Shown here: in pieces, positions 15,363 to 22,974 of the stretch
Layout of the letters: every line of letters begins with the position of its first letter
Numbering within the stretch: position 1 is the stretch's first letter
Origin: SKVR01 sp964589855
Lineage (GTDB): Bacteria > Bacteroidota > Bacteroidia > Bacteroidales > UBA7960
Assembly: GCA_964589855.1 (NCBI GenBank)
Contig: CAZPVB010000025.1
Span: 1 to 28,777, forward strand
DNA: 28,777 bases
Reading direction: 5' to 3'
Position numbers and translations under genes: made by a program
Notes under the pieces: model-generated
What the model was told of the DNA's origin: nothing
What the model saw: only the letters and a program-made list of their open reading frames with translations
The model's database searches: none

Positions 15363-17264
15363 ATGAGTGATGCTATTAAACATGAATGTGGTATTGTTCT
15401 TCTCAGACTATTAAAACCACTCGAATATTACCTGGCAAAATACGGAACTGCATTTTATGGTCCTGATAAAATGTACCTTTTAATGGAAAAACAGCATAAC
15501 AGAGGACAGGATGGCGCTGGCGTAGGCTGTATAAAATTTGATATGGAACCGGGAGTAAAATATGTAAATCGTTTGAGAAGTAACAAATCAAACCCTATCA
15601 AAGATATATTTAATCAAATAACCAGTAAAATTGCCCTTATTCATGAAAAATATCCTGAAAGATTAAGGGATATTCAATGGATCAAACACAATATCGATCT
15701 TACCGGCGAATTATTTTTGGGTCATCTAAGGTATGGAACTTTTGGAAAAAATTCTCCGGAATTTACCCATCCACTAATTCGTGGAAACAACTGGATGTCG
15801 AAGAATCTGATGATTGCTGGTAACTTTAATCTTACCAATGTAGACGAACTTTTCGAAAATCTTATCAATATAGGGCAACATCCTAACAGAACATCGGATA
15901 CATTTACAATTCTTGAAAAATTGGGTCATTTTCTCGATACCGAAAACGATGATCTTTATCATTACTTTAAAGAAAAAGGATTCTCAAAAAGAGAAATATC
16001 TCCTCTCATTGCTCAGAAAATGAATATCCTCAACGTTTTGAGTAATGCCTCTAAAAACTGGGATGGAGGATATGTGATAGGTGGCCTTGTTGGCCACGGT
16101 GATGGATTTATTATGCGTGATCCCAGCGGAATAAGACCCGCTTATTATTATTATGACGACGAGGTTGTTGTGGCAACCTCTGAAAGACCTGTTATTCAAA
16201 CCACCTTTAATGTTTTAATTGAAGATATAAAAGAACTTAGACCCGGAAATGCTCTCATTGTAAAAAAAGATGGAAGAGTAGAGGAATTGGAGTTTAAAAA
16301 ACCATTGATGAAAACTTCCTGCTCTTTCGAAAGAATTTATTTTTCAAGAGGTACGGATGCCGAAATCTATAAAGAAAGGAAGGAACTTGGAAAAAAACTT
16401 GTTCCCCATATTCTCAAAACAATTAACTACGACCTTGCCAATACAGTTTTTTCCTATATACCCAACACTGCATTATCTGCTTATAAAGGGTTGGTAGAAG
16501 AACTACACGATTTTTGCGATCAACTTCGGAAAGACAAAATCCTGCAACTTAAAGGAAACATTACACAAAAAGACCTTGATGAAATATTTGCCATCAAACC
16601 CAGAATTGATCAAATTGCTGTAAAAGATGCCAAACTCAGAACTTTCATAACCGAAGATAACTCCCGGGATGACCTTGTTACACACGTATATGATGTTACC
16701 TATGGTGTTGTAAAGGAATTTGAAGATAACCTGGTTGTTATAGATGATTCTATTGTAAGAGGTACAACTTTGAAACAAAGTATTATCAGAATACTCGACC
16801 GGCTGGGACCCAAAAAAATCATTGTCGTTTCTTCCGCACCGCAAATCAGGTTCCCCGATTGCTATGGCATTGACATGGCAAAACTATCAGAATTTATTGC
16901 ATTTAGAGCCACCATTGAGCTTTTAAAAGATACCCGGCAGGAAAACATCATCAATGATGTATATAAAAAATGTAAGGAAAGTGAAAATGTGAAAGATCTG
17001 CAAGTAGTTAATCATGTAAAAGATATTTATAAACCCTTTACCAGTGAACAAATTTCGGCTAAAATTGCTGAATTATTACATTCCGATAGCGTGAATGCTG
17101 ATATTGAAATTGTTTACCAAAGTATTGATGATCTTCACGCTGCCATCCCCAATCACAAAGGCGACTGGTATTTTACCGGAAACTATCCGACTACCGGAGG
17201 AATAAGAGTGGCAAACAGATCTTTTATCAATTACATTGAAGGAAAAAATGAACGGGCTTATTAA
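15363..17264 (+). CDS. PurF-like glutamine amidophosphoribosyltransferase, long form
   Basis: A 633-residue protein built like PurF, which makes phosphoribosylamine from PRPP and glutamine. The N-terminal glutaminase half has Cys9 in HECGIV; removal of the first eight residues would expose the nucleophile. RYGTFG (about 123-128), GNFNLTN (153-159) and RDPSGIRPAYYY (252-263) follow. The phosphoribosyltransferase half has the PRPP loop VVIDDSIVRGTT (458-469). It is about 130 residues longer than standard PurF, with extra segments between about 60-115 and 375-420. Where PurF usually reads P(E/D)S(G/A), this one reads SYIPNTALSAYKG. Bacteroidota commonly carry such a long paralogue besides normal PurF. 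Whether it makes phosphoribosylamine is not certain. No other purine gene is nearby. Confidence 0.82.
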   Translation: MSDAIKHECGIVLLRLLKPLEYYLAKYGTAFYGPDKMYLLMEKQHNRGQDGAGVGCIKFDMEPGVKYVNRLRSNKSNPIKDIFNQITSKIALIHEKYPERLRDIQWIKHNIDLTGELFLGHLRYGTFGKNSPEFTHPLIRGNNWMSKNLMIAGNFNLTNVDELFENLINIGQHPNRTSDTFTILEKLGHFLDTENDDLYHYFKEKGFSKREISPLIAQKMNILNVLSNASKNWDGGYVIGGLVGHGDGFIMRDPSGIRPAYYYYDDEVVVATSERPVIQTTFNVLIEDIKELRPGNALIVKKDGRVEELEFKKPLMKTSCSFERIYFSRGTDAEIYKERKELGKKLVPHILKTINYDLANTVFSYIPNTALSAYKGLVEELHDFCDQLRKDKILQLKGNITQKDLDEIFAIKPRIDQIAVKDAKLRTFITEDNSRDDLVTHVYDVTYGVVKEFEDNLVVIDDSIVRGTTLKQSIIRILDRLGPKKIIVVSSAPQIRFPDCYGIDMAKLSEFIAFRATIELLKDTRQENIINDVYKKCKESENVKDLQVVNHVKDIYKPFTSEQISAKIAELLHSDSVNADIEIVYQSIDDLHAAIPNHKGDWYFTGNYPTTGGIRVANRSFINYIEGKNERAY

Positions 17265-17569
17265 TTTCTTATGTAACCCCCAATTGATCCTTATTTTACT
17301 TAAAAAGTAAATGCGATGGTTAATCTGTTTCACCAATCATTTTTCAATAAAAATCCCTTATTTAAAGTGATTTGACAATCATGTTATTGATCTTAATTTT
17401 TCAAGAGATTGAACTCAATTTTTCGCAATTGTTACCAAAAGATATAGAGCGGTTAAACATCTATCTTTTTATGAAAATACAATGAGGATGCAGGAATATC
17501 TGACAAATAAAGCAAACCAGCAAGACAAATAAAACAAAATACAGAATACCGAGAGAAATATCCGGATTC
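17265..17569. other. Intergenic region, 305 bases
   Basis: Spacer between two plus-strand genes. It holds a short A/T hairpin (TTTACTT 17295-17301 with AAGTAAA 17305-17311) just after the PurF-like stop, and an A-rich leader before 17570. No good promoter, RNA gene or ORF of note is seen. Confidence 0.4.
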
Positions 17570-18205
17570 ATGAGTAATTATATTCAAAAATTAATTCTTC
17601 AGGGAGAACACCAGAAACAGGATTTTAAATTTCAGGTTAACGATTCCCGCAAAATTGCTAAGAGTATTTCTGCTTTTGCCAATACCAACGGTGGCAAGTT
17701 ACTTATTGGTGTGAAAGATAATGGTAATATTGCAGGAGTGCGCTCCGATGAAGAGTTTTATATGATTGAAGCAGCGTCTGAAATGTACTGTAAACCCCGC
17801 ATTGATTTTGCTCACCGAACATGGAATGTTGAAGGTAAAACTGTTCTGGAAATCGATATTCCTTCCATTGATAACAAACCCTGCTATGCGCTGAGCGAAA
17901 ATGAAAAATGGCTTGCCTATATCAGATATAAAGACCAAAATATTTTGGCCAACATTATACAACTAAAATTCTGGAAAAGAATAAACCGTGACGCTGGTAC
18001 ATTTATTCGGTATTCAGATAAAGAACGTATTTTGCTCGATTTTTTAAACCATAACGCTTTTATAAATCTTAAAACTTACTGTAAAATAGCATCCATCCCA
18101 AAATATTTAGCAGAAAACCTGATTGTTAATCTAATGATCACCGGTATCGTTGAAATGGTACAAAATGAAAAAAATACCTGGTTTAGGCTTAAAGACCCTC
18201 TATAA
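17570..18205 (+). CDS. AlbA_2 (Schlafen-type) ATP/nucleic-acid-binding domain protein
   Basis: A 211-residue protein. The first 135 residues form an AlbA_2 domain: QDFKFQ (about 17-22), ISAFANTNGGKLLIGVKDNG (about 33-52), then IDIPSIDNKPCYAL and a YIRYKDQNILA segment. The last 65 residues look like a winged-helix module (ERILLDFLNHNAF...YCKIASIPKYLAENLIVNLMITGIVEM). The family is widely called a putative transcriptional regulator or ATP-binding protein; biochemical roles vary and none can be assigned here. The stop codon overlaps a strong terminator hairpin, which also faces the minus-strand tRNA. Confidence 0.75.
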   Translation: MSNYIQKLILQGEHQKQDFKFQVNDSRKIAKSISAFANTNGGKLLIGVKDNGNIAGVRSDEEFYMIEAASEMYCKPRIDFAHRTWNVEGKTVLEIDIPSIDNKPCYALSENEKWLAYIRYKDQNILANIIQLKFWKRINRDAGTFIRYSDKERILLDFLNHNAFINLKTYCKIASIPKYLAENLIVNLMITGIVEMVQNEKNTWFRLKDPL

Positions 18206-18237
18206 AGAAACCATTTCTTTTCAGAAATGGTTTCTTT
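18204..18237. terminator. Bidirectional terminator, 14-bp perfect stem
   Basis: AAAGAAACCATTTC (18204-18217) pairs with GAAATGGTTTCTTT (18224-18237) around a six-base loop, with a T-rich tail on the plus strand. It begins within the stop codon of the AlbA_2 gene (18203-18205) and ends seven bases from the tRNA 3' end, so it can serve both. Confidence 0.8.
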
Positions 18238-18243
18238 TCTTTG

Positions 18244-18317
18244 TGGAGAATATCGGATTCGAACCGATGACCTCTTGGCTGCCAGCCAAGCGCTCTAGCC
18301 AACTGAGCTAATTCCCC
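18244..18317 (-). tRNA. tRNA-Ala (anticodon GGC)
   Basis: A 74-base tRNA with all four arms pairing: acceptor GGGGAAT/ATTCTCC, D arm GCTC/GAGC, anticodon arm CTTGG-loop-CCAAG, and T arm ATCGG-TTCGAAT-CCGAT. The seven-base loop CTGGCAG gives anticodon GGC, reading GCC alanine codons. The acceptor has a G3-U70 wobble pair, the classic identity element for alanyl-tRNA synthetase, which independently supports the assignment. The 3' CCA is not encoded (the next bases are CAA) and would be added after transcription. Confidence 0.96.
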
Positions 18318-18333
18318 TCTTTTTTTGGATTGG

Positions 18334-18365
18334 CAAAAGTAATGTAAATTATCAATTATTCAAAA
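18334..18365 (-). promoter_or_regulatory. Promoter for tRNA-Ala
   Basis: On the minus strand TTTTG (18365-18361), 19 bases, TACTTTTG (18341-18334) then CC is an excellent match to the Bacteroidota consensus. Predicted start is near 18328, about ten bases before the mature tRNA. Confidence 0.65.
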
Positions 18366-18380
18366 TTTTTATTCCTGATT

Positions 18381-19262
18381 ATGTTGCCCACAAAACTTGA
18401 AAGTTCTATCTTAAAACTGCTTGAAAGTCACACTGGTGAAATATTTACGATCCTTGATACCTCCTCTGTTTCAGGAGGCTCTATAAACAATGCCTTGCAA
18501 ATTGATTGCGGTTCAAACAAATTCTTTGTGAAATGGAATCATGGACAACAATTTCCTTTAATGTTTGAAAAAGAAGCAATGGGCATGCAATTATTGCATA
18601 ATGCTGGTGAAATATATATTCCCAGGGTTATTGGATTTGATGAAACCCAGGAATATGGCATGATCCTGCTGGAATTCGTTCAACAACAAAAACCCATTGA
18701 TCACTTTTGGAAAGCATTTGGAACGAAACTGGCCAAACTGCACAAAAACCATTCTGCAAAGCAATTCGGTCTTGATCATGATAATTATATTGGAAGTCTG
18801 GAACAATTCAATACCCGTCATTCAAACTGGATAGATTTCTTTGTTGCTCAGCGTTTGGAAATTCAACTCAAAAAGGCTATAAACAGCGAATTACTTAATA
18901 GATCTGATTACAGATCTTTTGAAAGTCTCTATCAACGATTGGATCATTTTTTCCCTGTTGAAAAACCTTCTTTATTGCATGGAGATTTATGGAGCGGGAA
19001 TTACATGACCAACCAAAAGGGAGAACCATGTATTTTTGATCCGGCAGTTTATTACGGTCACCGATTAATGGATATTGGTATGTCTAAATTATTTGGAGGT
19101 TTTGCTGAAGAATTCTACCGGGCATATAGCCAGGAATATCCACTTGAAAAAAACTGGAAAGAAAGTGTTGAGATCGCAAATTTGTATCCTTTATTGGTAC
19201 ATGTAAATCTATTTGGTTTTGGATATGTCGGATCTGTTAGAAGTGTGATACGAAAATTCTGA
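18381..19262 (+). CDS. Fructosamine-kinase family protein (ketosamine 3-kinase)
   Basis: A 293-residue kinase of the fructosamine/ketosamine-3-kinase family, which phosphorylates sugars attached to amines so that they fall off (deglycation). Seen are SGGSINNAL near the N-terminus, a lysine in FFVKWN (about 51), the glutamate of FEKEAMGMQLL (about 65), the catalytic loop HGDLWSGN (200-207), and the metal-binding FDPAVYYGHR with MDIGMSKLFGG (219-240). Length is normal and motifs are intact. The natural bacterial substrate is often unknown. Its 3' end is eight bases from the convergent LutB-like gene. Confidence 0.9.
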   Translation: MLPTKLESSILKLLESHTGEIFTILDTSSVSGGSINNALQIDCGSNKFFVKWNHGQQFPLMFEKEAMGMQLLHNAGEIYIPRVIGFDETQEYGMILLEFVQQQKPIDHFWKAFGTKLAKLHKNHSAKQFGLDHDNYIGSLEQFNTRHSNWIDFFVAQRLEIQLKKAINSELLNRSDYRSFESLYQRLDHFFPVEKPSLLHGDLWSGNYMTNQKGEPCIFDPAVYYGHRLMDIGMSKLFGGFAEEFYRAYSQEYPLEKNWKESVEIANLYPLLVHVNLFGFGYVGSVRSVIRKF

Positions 19263-19270
19263 TCAAAAAA

Positions 19271-20659
19271 TTATTTTGTCCCTTTTTGTTTTTCGGCCCA
19301 TATCTGCTTAAATGACTTTTTTTGCATTTTTGGCAATTTTCTTCTTTTTCCCCACGATCCGGCAAAAAGTTTTTCAATCATGAAGTTCTTGATACCCGAA
19401 CCTACCATATCCATCATCCATCTTCTTTGCATGGCAACCCGCCAACCCCACATACCAATGTTTTCAACAGCAGGAGAAAGTTTTGATTGTACAGCATAAT
19501 TCCTGTTTTCGAGCAGCTGATAATGTAAATTGATGTTAACCGGACAAACTTCTGTGCACTTTCCGCACAAAGAGGATGCATAACTTAAATGTTTATAGTC
19601 GCGCAATGGTTTTAAATGCGGAGTAATCACCGCACCGATAGGACCTGAATATACACTTCCATAGGTATGTCCGCCCACATTTCTGTATACCGGACAGGCA
19701 TTCAGGCAAGATCCGCATCTGATGCATGAAAGTGCCCTCCTTTGAGGTATTCGAGACAAAAGATTGGTTCTGCCGTTATCAAGTAATATAACATACATGT
19801 ACTTCGGACCATTTTCTTCACCTTCCCGGGCAGGTCCGTTTATAATGCTGTTGTATGCTGTCAGATTCTGTCCGGTACCAAAAGTAGCAAGCAAAGGCCA
19901 AAACAAATGTAAGTCTTCCAGGTTTTCAATCACTTTTTCAATTCCTGCTATTACAATTTGTATTTGTGGCATGGAGGATGAAAGTACACCATTTCCTTCA
20001 TTTTCAGTAAGTGCAACAGATCCTGTTGAGCTGATCAAAAAATTTGCTCCGGTGATTCCGGCATCTGCTTTTTCAAATTTTTTTCTCAACGTTTTCCTTA
20101 CAAATTTAGTTATCTCAACAGGTGTACTTTCTTTGGGCAACCCAAATTTTTCATGGAAAATTTGTGCTATATCAATGGCTGATTTATGCATTACCGGAGT
20201 AACAATGTGATAAGGCTTATCTCCGGAGATTTGCACAATGTATTCACCCAGGTCTGTTTCCACACATTCAATGGAATTTTTAGAGAGAAAATGATCAAGT
20301 TCGAGTTCTTCGGTAACCATAGATTTTGACTTTACCACTGTTTGGGCATCAAAGTGTTTCAATATTTTCAAAATTGATTTATTGGCCTCATCAGAATTAC
20401 TGGCCCAAATTACCTCTCCTCCATTTCTGGAAAAATTTTGCTCAAATGTTTTCAGTAATTTTTCCAGGTTTTCAACAGACTTGTATTTCTTTAAAGAAGC
20501 CTGTCTTCGTGCAAGTGGTAAATTGGCATATTGCTGTTTTCCTCTTTTTACAGCGGCATCATACCTGCCCATATTGAAAGCAATGGTTTTCCGATGCTGC
20601 ATATCAAAAGATTTTGAAGCAGACTTTTTCTGAAATAAATTTGCTGTGCCAACAACCAT
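19271..20659 (-). CDS. LutB-like iron-sulfur protein (LUD domain plus ferredoxin domain)
   Basis: A 462-residue protein: a LUD domain (about 50-300) with TGANFLISSTGSVALTENEG, then two cysteine clusters, CIRCGSCLNACPVY and CGKCTEVCPVN, for [4Fe-4S] clusters, and a C-terminal LutB-type tail. LutB with LutA and LutC oxidises L-lactate to pyruvate in Bacillus. Here neither partner gene is adjacent, so the role may differ or the partners lie elsewhere. The frame extends to TTG 20701, but ATG 20659 is preferred because the start MVVGTANLFQKK resembles family starts and the extra 14 residues do not. RpiB lies upstream on the same strand with a 214-base gap. Confidence 0.85.
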   Translation of the reverse strand: MVVGTANLFQKKSASKSFDMQHRKTIAFNMGRYDAAVKRGKQQYANLPLARRQASLKKYKSVENLEKLLKTFEQNFSRNGGEVIWASNSDEANKSILKILKHFDAQTVVKSKSMVTEELELDHFLSKNSIECVETDLGEYIVQISGDKPYHIVTPVMHKSAIDIAQIFHEKFGLPKESTPVEITKFVRKTLRKKFEKADAGITGANFLISSTGSVALTENEGNGVLSSSMPQIQIVIAGIEKVIENLEDLHLFWPLLATFGTGQNLTAYNSIINGPAREGEENGPKYMYVILLDNGRTNLLSRIPQRRALSCIRCGSCLNACPVYRNVGGHTYGSVYSGPIGAVITPHLKPLRDYKHLSYASSLCGKCTEVCPVNINLHYQLLENRNYAVQSKLSPAVENIGMWGWRVAMQRRWMMDMVGSGIKNFMIEKLFAGSWGKRRKLPKMQKKSFKQIWAEKQKGTK

Positions 20660-20873
20660 ATCATTAAAAATTTGGATAGTAAAAAATATAACAACAGGCA
20701 AAAAAAAGCAAGTTATATGTTTTTGAAAAATGATTTTTTTGATGAGATGCTTTTTTTCGGTTATTTTGTTGTAGCCTGTGTGCAGTATATATAGAATTTT
20801 TTATCGCCTAACAACTTAATGAGGCAATAATTTTGATCAGGATTAAACATACATTGAAGATGTTGTAAAAAAT

Positions 20874-21329
20874 TTAATCAACAGGAGAACAGGAAATTTT
20901 ATCTATCCTTCTCTGATGCCTTCCCCCTTCAAATTCAGTATGTAAAAAAGCATCTACAATTTTATAGGCTTCCTGCTCTTCTACAAATCTTCCGGGAAGT
21001 GCCAAAACGTTGGCATTATTATGTCTTCGCCCTAATTCTGCAATTTTTGGTATCCAGGATAAGGCACATCTTATATGCTGATGTTTATTGGCTGTAATGC
21101 TTACACCATTTCCACTTCCACACATTATGATACCAAAATCAAATTCTCCTGATTTTATTAATTCTGCCAAAGGATGAACATAATCAGGATAGTCGGCCTT
21201 TTCGGAAGAATGGGTACCCAGATCAGTTATTTCAATACCTTTATCTTTGAGGTAGACTTTTACCTTTTCCTTGAGGTCATATCCGGCATGATCTGAACCC
21301 ATAACAATTTTTGAAGGAATATTTTTCAT
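20874..21329 (-). CDS. rpiB: Ribose-5-phosphate isomerase B
   Basis: A 151-residue enzyme interconverting ribose-5-phosphate and ribulose-5-phosphate in the pentose phosphate pathway. It has GSDHAGYDLK (11-20) with His14, the catalytic Cys70 in IIMCGSGNGVSI, and HNNANVLALPGRFV near 115-128. Length and sequence follow the RpiB/LacAB family. A LacA/LacB galactose-6-phosphate isomerase is unlikely because the gene is single and has the RpiB active-site pattern. The ATG at 21329 lies 33 bases below a -7-like TACTTTTG. Confidence 0.94.
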   Translation of the reverse strand: MKNIPSKIVMGSDHAGYDLKEKVKVYLKDKGIEITDLGTHSSEKADYPDYVHPLAELIKSGEFDFGIIMCGSGNGVSITANKHQHIRCALSWIPKIAELGRRHNNANVLALPGRFVEEQEAYKIVDAFLHTEFEGGRHQRRIDKISCSPVD

Positions 21330-21361
21330 TGTTTATAATTTGTTTCTTTTATTGAAAACTA

Positions 21362-21369
21362 CAAAAGTA
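21362..21369 (-). promoter_or_regulatory. Candidate -7 element for rpiB
   Basis: Minus-strand TACTTTTG fits TAnnTTTG and is identical to the -7 box of the tRNA-Ala promoter. No -33 box is clear at the right distance. Confidence 0.3.
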
Positions 21370-21856
21370 AAGATAAATTACAGAATATTTATTACGAAGT
21401 TGTTACGTTATTTATAGATTTAATCGAAACATTCGTATGTGTTTTTTACTTGCTCATAAACAAATCATTAAAATTTACAAACAATAAAATGTGAATAACT
21501 TTCTCTTATTGTTGAATATCTTCTGAAAAGTATTTCTTGTTTTTTGAATTTACGCAGTGCTTGTTATTTTATTTCAAAAAATCAAGTATATGTATAGAGA
21601 ATTTATCATTTTTTATTCACAATTTCTTAACACCAGAAACATCTACAACAAATAAGTTTTATCGGATTTTTGGAGTCAATTACTTTTATGAACTGTCTGT
21701 TAATAATTACATAATAAAAACATTGTCAAATGATTAATATTAACAAACCGTTAATTTCATGTTGATAAAATATTAATATTGGTAAAGTCAAAAATCATTC
21801 ATTTTTTTTACCAACACTTTCAACACAACTAATAATAATAGAATTAAATTTTAAAA

Positions 21857-21973
21857 ATGATAATACTATTATATATTAGAAAAAATATAAATATCATATT
21901 CTGCTTAATTACATTGTTTTTGTTGTATGGATTTTTCCTGATCGTTTTCTTTTACTTTTTATTTATCAATTAA
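21857..21973 (+). CDS. Possible 38-residue hydrophobic small protein
   Basis: ATG at 21857 follows an A-rich stretch and opens a 38-codon frame. The product has a charged IRKN turn near residues 7-10 and then an almost uninterrupted hydrophobic segment (FCLITLFLLYGFFLIVFFYF), long enough for one membrane helix. T-rich DNA yields such frames by chance, so the call is tentative. No family is recognised. Confidence 0.25.
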   Translation: MIILLYIRKNINIIFCLITLFLLYGFFLIVFFYFLFIN

Positions 21974-22080
21974 TTAGGTATGGAAAGTAAAATTTTGCTT
22001 CAGGTAGTTAAATTAATCAAATAAATGGATTTTATTTGCTTGTTTGGTAATCAATGAAATGTATTTTTAAAAAATTGTTG

Positions 22081-22088
22081 TAAATTTG
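22081..22088 (+). promoter_or_regulatory. Candidate -7 element for the LytTR regulator
   Basis: TAAATTTG matches TAnnTTTG 90 bases before the ATG. No good -33 box is seen upstream. Confidence 0.25.
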
Positions 22089-22178
22089 GAGTTAGGATAA
22101 AAAAAATTGCAAGAAACACTACTTATCATTATTTTATAAAAGTAAAACACGTAATAGATCATATTAATATTATTAATT

Positions 22179-22931
22179 ATGGCAAAAGTAAAAATATTAG
22201 TTGTTGAAGATGAAAGCATTGTGGCTAAGGATATTCAGAACAGTTTAAAGAAACTTGGATATCAGGTTCCCACAACCGTTAGTAGTGCTGAAAAAGCTAT
22301 TGAAGAAATTGAAGAGAATCGTCCTGATCTTATCTTAATGGATATTATGTTGAAAGGTCAAATGAGTGGTATTGAAGCTGCCAATCTGATTAAAGAACGC
22401 TTCGGATTACCACTTATCTTTTTAACTGCCTATGCGGATGATAATACCCTCTCTAAAGCAAAAATTACTGAACCTTATGGGTATATAATCAAACCTTTCA
22501 AAGAGAAGGAATTGCAAACTACCATTGAAATGGCATTATATAAGCATGAAAAAGATGAGGTAATTAAAAAAGAAAGAGATCTGTATCATTCCATTATTGA
22601 AAATAAAGAATCAAAGGATAGTATTTTCGTTAGAGCCGATTACCGGCTTAACAAAATTAATTTCGATGACATATTTTATGTCGAAGCGCTGAAAGACTAT
22701 GTTGTTATCAATACCTCTGATAATTCCTACACAACACATACTACCATGAAAGAAATGGTTAGAATTCTACCCCAAAAGGATTTCGTAAGAATTCACAGAT
22801 CTTTTATAGTTAACCTTAATAAAATCTTTTCAATCAAATATCCCGATCTTGTTATTGAAGGAAAAATGAAAGTTTTACCAATAGGCGGTCTTTACAGAAA
22901 GGAGCTTTATGGCAGATTAAACCTAATTTAA
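22179..22931 (+). CDS. Response regulator with receiver and LytTR DNA-binding domains
   Basis: A 250-residue transcription factor of the LytR/AlgR class. The receiver (about 4-120) has the acidic pair Glu10-Asp11, phospho-acceptor Asp55 in LILMDIML, Thr83 in FLTAYAD and Lys105 in IIKPF, all intact. A charged helical linker joins it to a LytTR domain (about 148-250) with IFYVEALKDYVVI and FVRIHRSFIVNLNKI. LytTR domains bind DNA direct repeats. No kinase gene is adjacent; the receiver resembles those paired with PAS-type kinases in Bacteroidota. The gene ends just before a terminator shared with RNase R. Confidence 0.92.
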   Translation: MAKVKILVVEDESIVAKDIQNSLKKLGYQVPTTVSSAEKAIEEIEENRPDLILMDIMLKGQMSGIEAANLIKERFGLPLIFLTAYADDNTLSKAKITEPYGYIIKPFKEKELQTTIEMALYKHEKDEVIKKERDLYHSIIENKESKDSIFVRADYRLNKINFDDIFYVEALKDYVVINTSDNSYTTHTTMKEMVRILPQKDFVRIHRSFIVNLNKIFSIKYPDLVIEGKMKVLPIGGLYRKELYGRLNLI

Positions 22932-22945
22932 TAAGAATAGCAAAT

Positions 22946-22974
22946 AAAAACCCGGTATCAACCGGGTTTTTTTT
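22946..22974. terminator. Bidirectional terminator between regulator and RNase R
   Basis: AAAAACCCGGT (22946-22956) pairs with ACCGGGTTTTT (22961-22971) around ATCA, followed by more T on the plus strand and preceded by A-rich sequence that becomes T on the minus strand. It lies between the two convergent stop codons and overlaps the end of the RNase R gene (stop at 22973-22975). Confidence 0.88.

Larger units (their letters stand above)
21330..22178. other. Very AT-rich intergenic region, 849 bases
   Basis: The largest non-coding stretch, between rpiB (minus) and the LytTR regulator (plus). It contains candidate promoter half-sites at each end and one hydrophobic small ORF (21857-21973). 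A 66-codon frame at 21537-21737 has no recognisable features and looks like chance in AT-rich DNA. No RNA gene or convincing repeat is seen. Confidence 0.5.

Noticed and set aside
20660..20701. Upstream TTG start adding 14 residues to the LutB-like protein
   Set aside because: The added residues do not look like family sequence, and ATG at 20659 fits better.
21537..21737. 66-codon plus-strand frame in the AT-rich spacer
   Set aside because: No motif, odd composition and no clear leader; consistent with chance in AT-rich DNA.
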